Origin: Kangiella spongicola
Lineage (GTDB): Bacteria > Pseudomonadota > Gammaproteobacteria > Enterobacterales > Kangiellaceae
Direction: 5' to 3'
Length of the DNA: 64,000 nucleotides
Assembly: GCF_003194565.2 (NCBI RefSeq)
Contig: NZ_QICH01000003.1
Location: forward strand, 62,001-126,000
Shown here piece by piece: positions 46,558 through 54,128 of the stretch. The notes under the pieces are model-generated. The model made no database searches. It was given only the letters and a program-made list of their open reading frames with translations, and was not told the origin of the DNA. The position numbers and the translations under genes were made by a program. Numbering within the stretch: position 1 is the stretch's first letter; each line of letters starts with the position of its first letter.

Positions 46558-46814
46558 TTTTTTGAGACGACATCCTTCAGGGCTTCATTCTCCAAGAGCT
46601 TTTCTGCTAACAACTTCTTAAGCTTATTATTCTCGGATTCTAACTCCCGCAAGCGCTTGGCTTCGTTAACCTCCAATCCAGCATACTTGCTTCGCCAGTT
46701 ATAGAAAGTTCCGTTAGAAATACCGAGCTCTCGGCAAATATCATCGACCTTACGGCCTGATTCATGCGACTTGATGGCACTGATTATTTGTTCTTCGCTG
46801 TATCGTTTCTTCAT
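46551..46814 (-). CDS. IS3-family orfA DNA-binding protein
   Basis: An 87-residue helix-turn-helix (KKRYSEEQIISAIKSHESG, then SNGTFYNWRSKYAG) followed by a leucine-zipper coiled coil (RLRELESENNKLKKLLAEKLL). It directs end binding and dimerisation. It begins a few bases after GGAGATCTCC, and ends in an overlap with orfB. Confidence 0.94.
   Translation of the reverse strand: MKKRYSEEQIISAIKSHESGRKVDDICRELGISNGTFYNWRSKYAGLEVNEAKRLRELESENNKLKKLLAEKLLENEALKDVVSKKW
46557..46563 (-). promoter_or_regulatory. Programmed -1 frameshift slippery site
   Basis: On the minus strand A-AAA-AAG lies three codons before the orfA stop, in the right phase to shift ribosomes into orfB, as in other IS3-family elements. 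Confidence 0.8.
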
Positions 46815-47101
46815 TCGGAGATCTCCTCTTCGTTAAAATAACTGGAAATCTCATCCTTGTCATGGACTGAATTTTGGGGGAAAGGTCACCCTACCTCCCG
46901 TGTCACTGCAAAGTATCGAGAAACAGCTCAAAGAGATGATGTTGACGTTCCTGATGATCAAATTTCGTATGCTAACCAACTTCCTTGGAAAGGTATGCAA
47001 CTTCGAGAAGAGTATGTCATGCATGCTCACTTCAATCTCACAAGACAGTTATTATCAGGTTTTGAGTCTATTCATTTTTTGAATCGACTTGATTTACTAG
47101 C

Positions 47102-47383
47102 CTAAACCTTATTTAGGTTGTACCAAGATCGACCATTTGACTCTGTAACAAGCACAGAGTAATTTTTCTGTGTCTTTCTAGCTGCTATTTTGGCTTTTTC
47201 TAGTACATCAGAGCGAGATATATTTCCCTGATAGTTGTACTCTGCGTCTGGTAGCTGGAAAGTAACCCCGTCATCTGAAGTGATTGTCTTATCAAATCCT
47301 TCGCTATTCATGTACTCGTATAGTTCTTCGTAATCTTCTAAGTCAGCTTTATAAAGAACAACCCGAACGGTAAATGCTGCCAT
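47102..47383 (-). CDS. DUF2622/GhoS-like small protein
   Basis: A 93-residue protein from ATG 47383, which follows a strong AGGAGGAG; the longer frame to 47416 has no such site. The sequence MAAFTVRVVLYKADLEDYEEL, then TSDDGVTFQLPDAEYNYQG and KNYSVLVTESNGRSWY, resembles DUF2622, a ferredoxin-fold family grouped with the GhoS antitoxin RNase. No GhoT-like toxin is beside it, so a type V toxin-antitoxin role is doubtful. It is the third gene downstream of rhs on the same strand. Confidence 0.62.
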   Translation of the reverse strand: MAAFTVRVVLYKADLEDYEELYEYMNSEGFDKTITSDDGVTFQLPDAEYNYQGNISRSDVLEKAKIAARKTQKNYSVLVTESNGRSWYNLNKV

Positions 47384-47430
47384 ATTCTCCTCCTTGTTAT
47401 GGTTATAACTATGCAAATGTGAAGTTAAAC

Positions 47431-47868
47431 TTAATGCATCTTTTCATACTTATTTATCTCACTATCATTTGGGACATTAAATATAACTTTAACGCCACCA
47501 AATACATCACTCTTTTTACTTTGTAAGAGATACATTTTCTTGTTGTGGGCAAATAAGCTAGGATGAAATTTAATGACAATTTCTTTGTCATTAATCCAGT
47601 ATATTTCATCGATAAAACCTCTCCAGTCATTTGGCGAGTCATAAAATTTAAACATTGGAATATTTATAGTTTCACCAACCAAGTTATCTACTGAAAGCTC
47701 TGCTTGATAACCAGAGATGAAACTCCCTGATCGATATATCATTATTGTTACTTCGCCTTTACTTTCTTTATAGAGCACTCTACTTTCGCCTTTCCACCAC
47801 CCAGCGTAATAACTCAATGCTGTAATAAGCACGGATACTAAAATAATAATTATTTTCTTCAATTGCAT
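47431..47868 (-). CDS. Small membrane-anchored protein, candidate Rhs immunity protein
   Basis: A 145-residue protein with one N-terminal helix (KKIIIILVSVLITALSYYAGWW) and a periplasmic beta-rich domain (IMIYRSGSFISGYQAELSV, then EIVIKFHPSLF). Its first ten bases overlap the 3' end of rhs, which makes tight translational coupling likely. Cognate immunity genes usually sit directly behind the toxin tail of Rhs genes, and a periplasmic anchor would suit protection against an exported toxin. No family is recognised; the role is inferred from position. Confidence 0.6.
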   Translation of the reverse strand: MQLKKIIIILVSVLITALSYYAGWWKGESRVLYKESKGEVTIMIYRSGSFISGYQAELSVDNLVGETINIPMFKFYDSPNDWRGFIDEIYWINDKEIVIKFHPSLFAHNKKMYLLQSKKSDVFGGVKVIFNVPNDSEINKYEKMH

Positions 47869-50800
47869 AAAATATCACCAATCTGACTTTTAAGTTGGTC
47901 AATAGCAGTTTGCTTTTCACATTCAGAGCCGTTCTTTATTTTATCGAAGCTCTTATTAATCGCATCTCCGACTTTTGCTCCTGCTAAGTTACCAGCCATT
48001 TCTGCCATAGCTTCTGGCGTTTTTGATCCTCTAGCCAAATCTGCATGATCCAAAGCCTGCATACCACCATATACACTGTATGCAGCATTGCCACCAGTTA
48101 CAACCCCGCCAGCATTCATGTAGACATGTCTTATTACATCTCCATTTTGACCACCTGAAACTAATTCAGGCCTAAACCCTGATGTTTGAGTATTACGAGT
48201 ATTTCCATTTCGGGCTAAATTATACGCCGCACCCATAAAAAAGCCGCCGAGCTGACCTCTGTCAACCATTTTCGGATGACTAATAATTGCCATCATCTGA
48301 TCCACCAAGCCTGCACAAGAAATTTTCAAACCTAAGGGGTCAATATAAGAGGTCGGCATATTGTTTACATAGGTGTAAGTATTTATTCCTCCTGTTTGAC
48401 CAATTGGATCAGATTGAATATAACGCCCTATACTTGGGTCGTAATCCCTAAAGTAGTTGTAATATAACCCAGTTTCTTGATCAAAATACTGTCCAGGAAA
48501 TCCAGGGTTATAATTACCGATACTATCTTGTTCTACTACTCTATCGAATTCATAATTACTTGCCCTCCAAACGGTAGATTGAGTCCCATTAGAAATTCTT
48601 TCAGCTCTTCCCAAATGGTCATTATGAACGTAGTAAAGTACGTTGTTTTTTATTACCCCGATTATTTTACCGTGCAAATAAACATACTCTTTTAAGACTG
48701 TGCTACTTGAATCATGCTCAGCTATGAGTAAACCTGTCTCGTCATATAAGTAATGATAAGTACCATAACTACTGGACTTGGATGTTCGCTGCCCCATGGC
48801 ATTGTGTTTAAATTGTGTAGTTTGGCCTGATTTACTGTACTGAGAAAGCCTATTTTCAGAGTTATAAGTAAAACTTTCATTACTAGTCGCTGACAAATTA
48901 CCATTACTGTTATAATTATAAGGTGCTATTAAGCCACCACTTGTTGTTTGGGTAAGTTGGTTGCTTGTACTAGAGTAGGAGTATGTTTTTTGCAAAACCC
49001 CATTTTTGTAGTGTTTAGTTCTATTGCCTACAGAGTCATAGTAATACGAATAGTTACCTTTTGACGCAGAATTGGCTGTTTTAAGTCTATTCAAAGAGTC
49101 ATAGGTATAGGTCTGGGTGTTACTAGAAATTTTTGAGTTTTGAATCTTAGTAATATTGTTATTATTATCGTAAGTATAGCTTAGGTCTTGAACAGGGTGA
49201 CTATAAATACGAGTTGGCCTAAAGCTTACGTCGTAATCAATAAATCGATATATCCCATTTCCATACTGATATTCTTTAGTTGGCCCAAATGGCAGGTATT
49301 TGATGTCGCTTACAACATTTATAGTGCTCGCCCCGTCATTGTAACTAACCTGAGATATTTGTCCTTTATTATCATAAGAATATAAGATCTTGTGTCCAGA
49401 TGGATATGTCACTTGAGTAACACGATTCATGCCATCATAAGCATAGTAAGTATTATAGTAGATTCCATCAATCTTTGAACGTTTACGAGTAATATTTCCA
49501 ACGCTGTCATACCAATATACTGTCTGCCCAGAAGAGTCATTAACATAGTAAAGCCTTCCTAATCGGTTGGTACCAGAGTCATAAGCATATGTTTTGGAGC
49601 TAGAGCCACTGCTTTCGGTCTTAATTCGACCTATAGCGTCATAGGTAAAGTTAGACGTGATGCCACTACCTCTAATAATCTGTGTGACTTGACCAGCTTT
49701 ATTATAACTGTAAGTTGTTACACCTGTATCAGGACTTATAATTTCTTCTAGCTCACCAAAGCCAGAGTACTTGTAGGTGGTTGTTAAGCCACGAGCATCG
49801 GTAACTGAAGCAGTTCTTCCACCATTATCGTAAGAATATTGTGTCACCTTACCACTCGGATCTGTAACAGATTTGACCCGATTGAGAGCATCATAAGAAT
49901 ATACAGTGGAATTGCCATAAGAATCAACCACTTGTGAAATATTACTGTTATCGTCATACTGGTAATCGGCTACCTGGCCATTCACACCTAGAGCCTTTTG
50001 TAGACGTCCCATAGCATCATACTGGTAGTTATCAGTTTTTATTGACCGGAACTCTGTAGTGACGGTCGGCTCACAGTTGCCAAGAAGAGTTCTAAGTTGA
50101 TTGGATATACCCTCGTCAAGTGTCATAAAGGGTTCAAATCCTCCGCAGTCGGGCGGTGGCATAACTACAACTGTAAATTCCTTCATTATTTTTCTGCTAA
50201 TAACATCACTGTTAGCATTTCTAGTGTAAAGAATGTATGAGCCAACTCTATCAAGTGTTTTGGTTAACCTGTAAGCTTGGTCATAGACATTTCTAACAAA
50301 GTTACCATCAGGCAAATCTACGCGAGTGATTAAACCTAATGCGTTATATGTGAAGCTCGTAGTTTGTAAGCCTTTGAGATGATGTACTTTTTGAGTTAGA
50401 ATTTTTCCTTGGGCATCATACGTGTAGTCTGTAATTAAACCATTGACGGAAGTTATTCTACGAGGATTACCCAAAGAGTCATAATTACTGTACGTAACGG
50501 TATGACCCTTAGAGTTTTGGATGCTCGTTAGGTTTCCTTTGTTGTCATAATAGAGAGTGGTAGTATCAGCTACATCAGTTCTTGGCCCATCAATAGTTTT
50601 TGATGCTGTGACTCCATTGCTGTGACTAGTATAGCTTGTCGACACTATCCGTTTTTCAGCAGCTACTCCATGCTGAGATAAGTTTGTAAGAGTCGTTTTA
50701 GTTACTCTTGCAAGTGAGTCATATTCATACTCGGTTCTCAAATCTAAGGTTTCAATTTTTGTTACATAGCTTTCCCCATTATTCCATGTGAAGTATGTAG

Positions 50801-52127
50801 TTTTTTCGTCTGGAGTTCCCTTGGCATAAGTTTGACTTAATAACTGGCCATTATCATTATATGTATAGTCTGTCTTTACACCTTTCCAGTCTAAAGTGTA
50901 GTCAGTCATACCTTTTGAGTCGTAAGCAATATTTTTATTTGCTGACGGACAGTTAGGAGAGTATAACCGTTCAACTTTCACTAACTTATTGACGCCGTTG
51001 ATTTCCTGATATCGATAACGATCACTGTGTCCTAGTGGGTTAGTTACAGTTGTAAGATTGGTTCCAAACGAGAATTGGTACTTTTCTACTTCTGTGGATG
51101 AAGATGCCCAGTGAGATGTTGACTTACCTTTCCCACTAGAATTATAGGCAAAGGTTGCATATTTAGTGCCGTTAATATTGATTTGTGTTAGAGCCCCGGG
51201 GAATCTAGAATCTCCATAAATATACGTCCGTGTAACTGATGGGGAGCCAGGCTTAGATGCTCCAGCCAAATATCCCCCAGAATAACTATAGGTATAATTA
51301 TTTCCTGCATTATCCGTTAGACTAGAAACCTTTCCCGAACTCCAGTTTAAAGCTATAAACCTACCCGAAGAGTGGGTGATTTTTGTTAAATTTCCATTTG
51401 TATAACTGTAAGTGTGAGTGATACCTCCCGGGAAACGTTTTTCTAATAACTTACCACTTGAGTTATATTTTTCGGAATATCCAGAACCTGCGCTGAGTTT
51501 ATAACCTCCATCAGACTGTCTTTGGACTGTATTGACAACATCATTATTCCTAGCTTGATAAAAGCCTCCTGAAGGAAACCCGCTGTCCACGTAGTATCTT
51601 ATAATTTCGCCTTGGGCACCGTGTTTATCTATTGAGTAATACGGATAACTCCCATTAAAAGTGAGTTTAGATTCAAAGCTTGCAATCCATTTGTTTCCGA
51701 AAACACCACTGTGATTAGAGAAGTTATTGTAATTTCTCACAACGGTTAACGGAAACTCTCCCATGCCTATAAAATCTACATCTGTTTGAAGCTTATTCCC
51801 TGTTCCTATTAAGATTGGATTACCTTTTTCACACTGATCGGGATCAGACTCTTTATCCTCTGACTCTGGAGTCTCGGTTAAAGAGGAATCACCTCCGCCA
51901 CCAGAACCATACCCACCAGAGTACGTCATACCTCGAAAGGCTCCGCTACCTAGGCGAACACATCCATAACTTACAAAGGTACGCATTACCATTATCGTAC
52001 CTGGTGGGCAGGTGGTTCTTTGACCACGAACGATTATTCTTTCTGCCTCATCAGCTATAACAATTTCAGAAGTAAGTGGAGAAAACAGGAACAAAGTAGT
52101 GAAAATTACAATAATGAGCCTTTTCAT
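47859..52127 (-). CDS. Sec-exported Rhs/YD-repeat protein with variable C-terminal domain
   Basis: A 1422-residue protein. The signal peptide ends near residue 25, followed by AERIIVRGQRT and a Gly/Ser linker. A DUF6531-like entry (GNPILIGTGNKLQTDVDF) is at about 105-125, then dozens of YD repeats (TYDALNRV-type units) to about residue 1220. The core ends with YYNYFRDYDPSIGRYIQSDPIG and DPLGL at about 1263-1267. The last 155 residues (bases 47859-48326) form the variable tail, with GDVIRHVYMNAGG and EMAGNLAGAKVGDAI, faintly like DUF6973 toxins. No VgrG, Hcp or T6SS adaptor is nearby. Confidence 0.85.
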   Translation of the reverse strand: MKRLIIVIFTTLFLFSPLTSEIVIADEAERIIVRGQRTTCPPGTIMVMRTFVSYGCVRLGSGAFRGMTYSGGYGSGGGGDSSLTETPESEDKESDPDQCEKGNPILIGTGNKLQTDVDFIGMGEFPLTVVRNYNNFSNHSGVFGNKWIASFESKLTFNGSYPYYSIDKHGAQGEIIRYYVDSGFPSGGFYQARNNDVVNTVQRQSDGGYKLSAGSGYSEKYNSSGKLLEKRFPGGITHTYSYTNGNLTKITHSSGRFIALNWSSGKVSSLTDNAGNNYTYSYSGGYLAGASKPGSPSVTRTYIYGDSRFPGALTQININGTKYATFAYNSSGKGKSTSHWASSSTEVEKYQFSFGTNLTTVTNPLGHSDRYRYQEINGVNKLVKVERLYSPNCPSANKNIAYDSKGMTDYTLDWKGVKTDYTYNDNGQLLSQTYAKGTPDEKTTYFTWNNGESYVTKIETLDLRTEYEYDSLARVTKTTLTNLSQHGVAAEKRIVSTSYTSHSNGVTASKTIDGPRTDVADTTTLYYDNKGNLTSIQNSKGHTVTYSNYDSLGNPRRITSVNGLITDYTYDAQGKILTQKVHHLKGLQTTSFTYNALGLITRVDLPDGNFVRNVYDQAYRLTKTLDRVGSYILYTRNANSDVISRKIMKEFTVVVMPPPDCGGFEPFMTLDEGISNQLRTLLGNCEPTVTTEFRSIKTDNYQYDAMGRLQKALGVNGQVADYQYDDNSNISQVVDSYGNSTVYSYDALNRVKSVTDPSGKVTQYSYDNGGRTASVTDARGLTTTYKYSGFGELEEIISPDTGVTTYSYNKAGQVTQIIRGSGITSNFTYDAIGRIKTESSGSSSKTYAYDSGTNRLGRLYYVNDSSGQTVYWYDSVGNITRKRSKIDGIYYNTYYAYDGMNRVTQVTYPSGHKILYSYDNKGQISQVSYNDGASTINVVSDIKYLPFGPTKEYQYGNGIYRFIDYDVSFRPTRIYSHPVQDLSYTYDNNNNITKIQNSKISSNTQTYTYDSLNRLKTANSASKGNYSYYYDSVGNRTKHYKNGVLQKTYSYSSTSNQLTQTTSGGLIAPYNYNSNGNLSATSNESFTYNSENRLSQYSKSGQTTQFKHNAMGQRTSKSSSYGTYHYLYDETGLLIAEHDSSSTVLKEYVYLHGKIIGVIKNNVLYYVHNDHLGRAERISNGTQSTVWRASNYEFDRVVEQDSIGNYNPGFPGQYFDQETGLYYNYFRDYDPSIGRYIQSDPIGQTGGINTYTYVNNMPTSYIDPLGLKISCAGLVDQMMAIISHPKMVDRGQLGGFFMGAAYNLARNGNTRNTQTSGFRPELVSGGQNGDVIRHVYMNAGGVVTGGNAAYSVYGGMQALDHADLARGSKTPEAMAEMAGNLAGAKVGDAINKSFDKIKNGSECEKQTAIDQLKSQIGDILCN

Positions 52128-52227
52128 AAAGGTAGTCCTTTTATATTTTTTGTATTTATCGCCTAGGACTGACTTTAGGTCAATAGCTGATGCAAATTCG
52201 CATAGAATATTCAGTGAAAAGCCATAC

Positions 52228-52253
52228 TACTTGTAAGATATACCTTACAAGTA
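52228..52253. promoter_or_regulatory. Perfect 10-bp dyad upstream of rhs
   Basis: TACTTGTAAG (52228-52237) and CTTACAAGTA (52244-52253) are exact inverses around six bases, 100 bases before the rhs start. A candidate operator or hairpin. Confidence 0.5.
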
Positions 52254-52500
52254 CGGTTCAAATTGAAAGGGAGTACTTCCTTGTGTAATTTGACGCAAAT
52301 CTTCTCGGATGGGGCATCTAGCTGATGCATTTAGCTAGGCTTTTAAAGTAACTTAAGGGCATTGTATAGGCAGATACTTGAGGCAGGTACCGTTAAAAGC
52401 TTGAAGAGAGTCAAGTTAATTCATACAGCTCATAACAGGTGATGACATCTTGAAAAAATCCTTATTAATCAGAAGTATAGATTTTTTACAGTATTATACA

Positions 52501-52525
52501 AAAAAACCCGCTAAGCGGGTTTTTT
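52501..52525. terminator. Bidirectional intrinsic terminator
   Basis: AAAAAACCCGC, TAA loop, GCGGGTTTTTT. It lies 26 bases after the 18-codon peptide gene and before the rhs leader. Confidence 0.9.
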
Positions 52526-52550
52526 GAGAATTTGAATGAGCAAGCTTATC

Positions 52551-52607
52551 CTAGCCTCCAGAGCCAGCACCTACTAAAAAGTTACCTGATTGTTGAATAT
52601 GTTTCAT
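52551..52607 (-). CDS. Eighteen-residue peptide gene
   Basis: The minus strand encodes MKHIQQSGNFLVGAGSGG, then TAG. AAGGGG sits about six bases before ATG 52607 and a strong terminator follows the stop. The Gly-rich end resembles the leader segments of small exported peptides, but there is no core peptide after the Gly-Gly. It could be a leader peptide, a signalling peptide or a chance frame. The surrounding 52128-52729 stretch contains no other gene that I can see. Confidence 0.4.
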   Translation of the reverse strand: MKHIQQSGNFLVGAGSGG

Positions 52608-52729
52608 ATTTTCCCCTTTTTGCGGTTTACCTGCATATATTCATGATATGTCCGTTAGCAAGGAATATCAAGAAATATCGATTTTCGGATTATATAGTGT
52701 TTGAGGTGTTTATCAACAGTTAGTTCCAT

Positions 52730-53662
52730 CTAGTTGCTATCACATTCCCACCAGAGCGTTACAGACTGATAAGGAAAGATACCATACGGTAACATCCATA
52801 TGAGGGTGCTATTATCATTACAAACAGACTCTAACTCTTGGAAATGGTTAGCCTTAGCGTACACATTCAGACCTTCAATATTATTTGAAACTGTCAAACG
52901 CATCCCCTCGGTTGGCTGCATGCAAACCCAAAGCTCTGAATCTAGGTGTTGCTTTATTAGACTCCCTTCGCCTTGAACTACTATTGTCTCCCCTGGGTCA
53001 AGTACAACTTCTCTGCTAAATGATACCTGATCATCTCCTTCAGTATTAGAGCTTTCTGCAATTTCATCTTCGGTCAGCTGGTTTTCACCAATCTTCATTT
53101 TTCTAATTTTAACCAATGCTTTGTACTCTGGATCAATTGGAGACTCAAGATTAAACTCTACTGTATGTTTTTGCTTTGTAGTACTTATATTCTTCAATGA
53201 GTACTTTAATATAATTTCACAGAGATAATACTTCTTGGCAATCTCGGTAATTATATTCTCATCCAGTTCACCAAAGGCATTACCTATTTTCATTTCTTTA
53301 ATCGTGTAGATAACCTCATAATTTTCCCGAGAAATATTTGATTGTAAAAGACATTTTTCAACTTCAGTCATAACACTTTTGGGGATGTGTCTTTTATATA
53401 CAGCTTGTACAACATCTCGATTTAACTCTTCAGCTAATTTATTTGCAGCATTCTGCTGCTTTTGTCTAGAGAATTTTTCGACTGTATAGATTAGCAATAC
53501 TGCTACAAATCCAGAGGTTCCTGCATTATTTAAGAATATCTTAATAGTTGGATACCCCTCTAACATTTTCGTCTGGGCAACAAATAGACATATTGCTCCC
53601 AATAAAATAACTACTAGGTTAAATAGATTAAAAAGAGCATTTTGATCTTTGGTGGTGGACAT
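52730..53662 (-). CDS. Membrane protein of unknown function in the mobile unit
   Basis: A 310-residue protein. Two membrane helices lie at about residues 13-31 and 44-61, then a basic helix (EKFSRQKQQNAANKLAEEL), and a large cytoplasmic or periplasmic domain. That domain is rich in Glu/Lys and beta strands (EVVLDPGETIVVQGEGS) and ends in aromatic LWWECDSN. No family is recognised. Being accessory cargo, it might belong to a defence or competition function, but nothing in the sequence shows this. Confidence 0.6.
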   Translation of the reverse strand: MSTTKDQNALFNLFNLVVILLGAICLFVAQTKMLEGYPTIKIFLNNAGTSGFVAVLLIYTVEKFSRQKQQNAANKLAEELNRDVVQAVYKRHIPKSVMTEVEKCLLQSNISRENYEVIYTIKEMKIGNAFGELDENIITEIAKKYYLCEIILKYSLKNISTTKQKHTVEFNLESPIDPEYKALVKIRKMKIGENQLTEDEIAESSNTEGDDQVSFSREVVLDPGETIVVQGEGSLIKQHLDSELWVCMQPTEGMRLTVSNNIEGLNVYAKANHFQELESVCNDNSTLIWMLPYGIFPYQSVTLWWECDSN

Positions 53663-54058
53663 TCGCTTGCATTCCTATTCTTGTAATTAGCGTAATGAGA
53701 TTTAAGCACATCATTATCTAAGCTACAATATTCAATCCTTCTCTTAAAACTTGCTTACTAGCACCAGCATCCTTAAAAAGGCATACATCTCCAAGGTTGC
53801 TGGAATTCTAATCTAGGGATTTATCTTAAGACACAATACTAAGTTGCTTTGCTGGCAGGAGTTTGACTCTAGTTAAGGCAATGGCATTGAATCTCAAAGG
53901 CTTGTTAACTTTAATCGCTTTAAAATTTTCTAATGAATTGCCACAACCTAACTGAAAGCTATGTATGCACCGGTTTGTCAACTATGGTCATATACGTATA
54001 TACTACAAAAAAGCCACCCCTAAGTATTTTAGAAGTGGCTTTCAAACCTCTTATCAAA
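53663..54058. other. Right-end noncoding segment of the mobile unit
   Basis: No convincing gene. It holds a hairpin, AAAAAAGCCAC to GTGGCTTT at 54007-54043, with an internal TAA/TTA extension, which may act as a terminator for transcripts leaving the unit. The remaining bases are AT-rich with no clear coding frame or transposase remnant. Confidence 0.5.
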
Positions 54059-54083
54059 AAGTCCAGTTTTACTGAACCCCTTG
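54059..54083 (-). repeat. Right terminal inverted repeat
   Basis: 25 bp, exact inverse of 44629-44653, followed at once by the second CCCTCAGGT target copy. Confidence 0.92.
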
Positions 54084-54128
54084 CCCTCAGGTGGCTTTTT
54101 TAATATCAGGTTTAGTGGTAACTATCTT

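Larger units (their letters stand above)
45692..46888 (-). mobile_element. Complete IS3-family insertion sequence (IS407-like), 1197 bp
   Basis: The ends are inverted repeats starting TGACCTTTCCCC, identical for 12 bp and similar to about 45 bp. A 4-bp target duplication CCCT flanks it (45688-45691 and 46889-46892), as for the IS407 subgroup. It carries overlapping orfA and orfB on the minus strand and interrupts the transposase gene of the larger unit. All parts look intact. Confidence 0.93.
44774..47105 (+). pseudogene. Zinc-ribbon DDE transposase gene, interrupted by an IS3-type element
   Basis: The frame runs 44774-45691 and resumes at 46893-47105 once the IS and one copy of CCCT are removed, giving 376 residues. 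The N-terminus begins MQVNSCKNLRCENFG, followed by CKKCKQSV, CCPNHDCTNH and a CKECGKRF zinc ribbon. Then come a helical DNA-binding region and FLCTDRQTYMINWRRR, with TATADCSSSYIF, the likely first acidic catalytic segments. From memory, relatives continue past the final FLNRLDLLA, so the C-terminus with the last catalytic residue seems lost too. It resembles the IS1/IS1595-like group, and the 9-bp target duplication fits IS1-type chemistry. Confidence 0.72.
44629..54083. mobile_element. 9455-bp transposable unit carrying an Rhs module
   Basis: Perfect 25-bp terminal inverted repeats lie at 44629-44653 and 54059-54083, beginning CAAGGGGTTCAGTAAAAC. A 9-bp direct repeat, CCCTCAGGT, flanks them (44620-44628 and 54084-54092). 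Inside are a zinc-ribbon transposase gene at the left end, itself hit by an IS3-type element, and a cargo of rhs, two small genes, an 18-codon peptide gene and a 310-residue membrane protein. The cargo is more AT-rich than the flanking chromosome by eye. Confidence 0.9.

Noticed and set aside
47102-47383. Complete type V (GhoST) toxin-antitoxin system
   Set aside because: Only a GhoS-like protein is seen; no short GhoT-like membrane toxin is adjacent.
48400-51700. Dense short repeats that could look like a CRISPR array or tandem repeat locus
   Set aside because: They are the degenerate codons of YD repeats in the rhs frame (SYDxxNR-type units), not identical repeats with unique spacers.
54007-54043. 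attC-like recombination site at the right edge of the mobile unit
   Set aside because: It is a simple hairpin with T-rich flanks; there are no integrase core sites and no integron gene.
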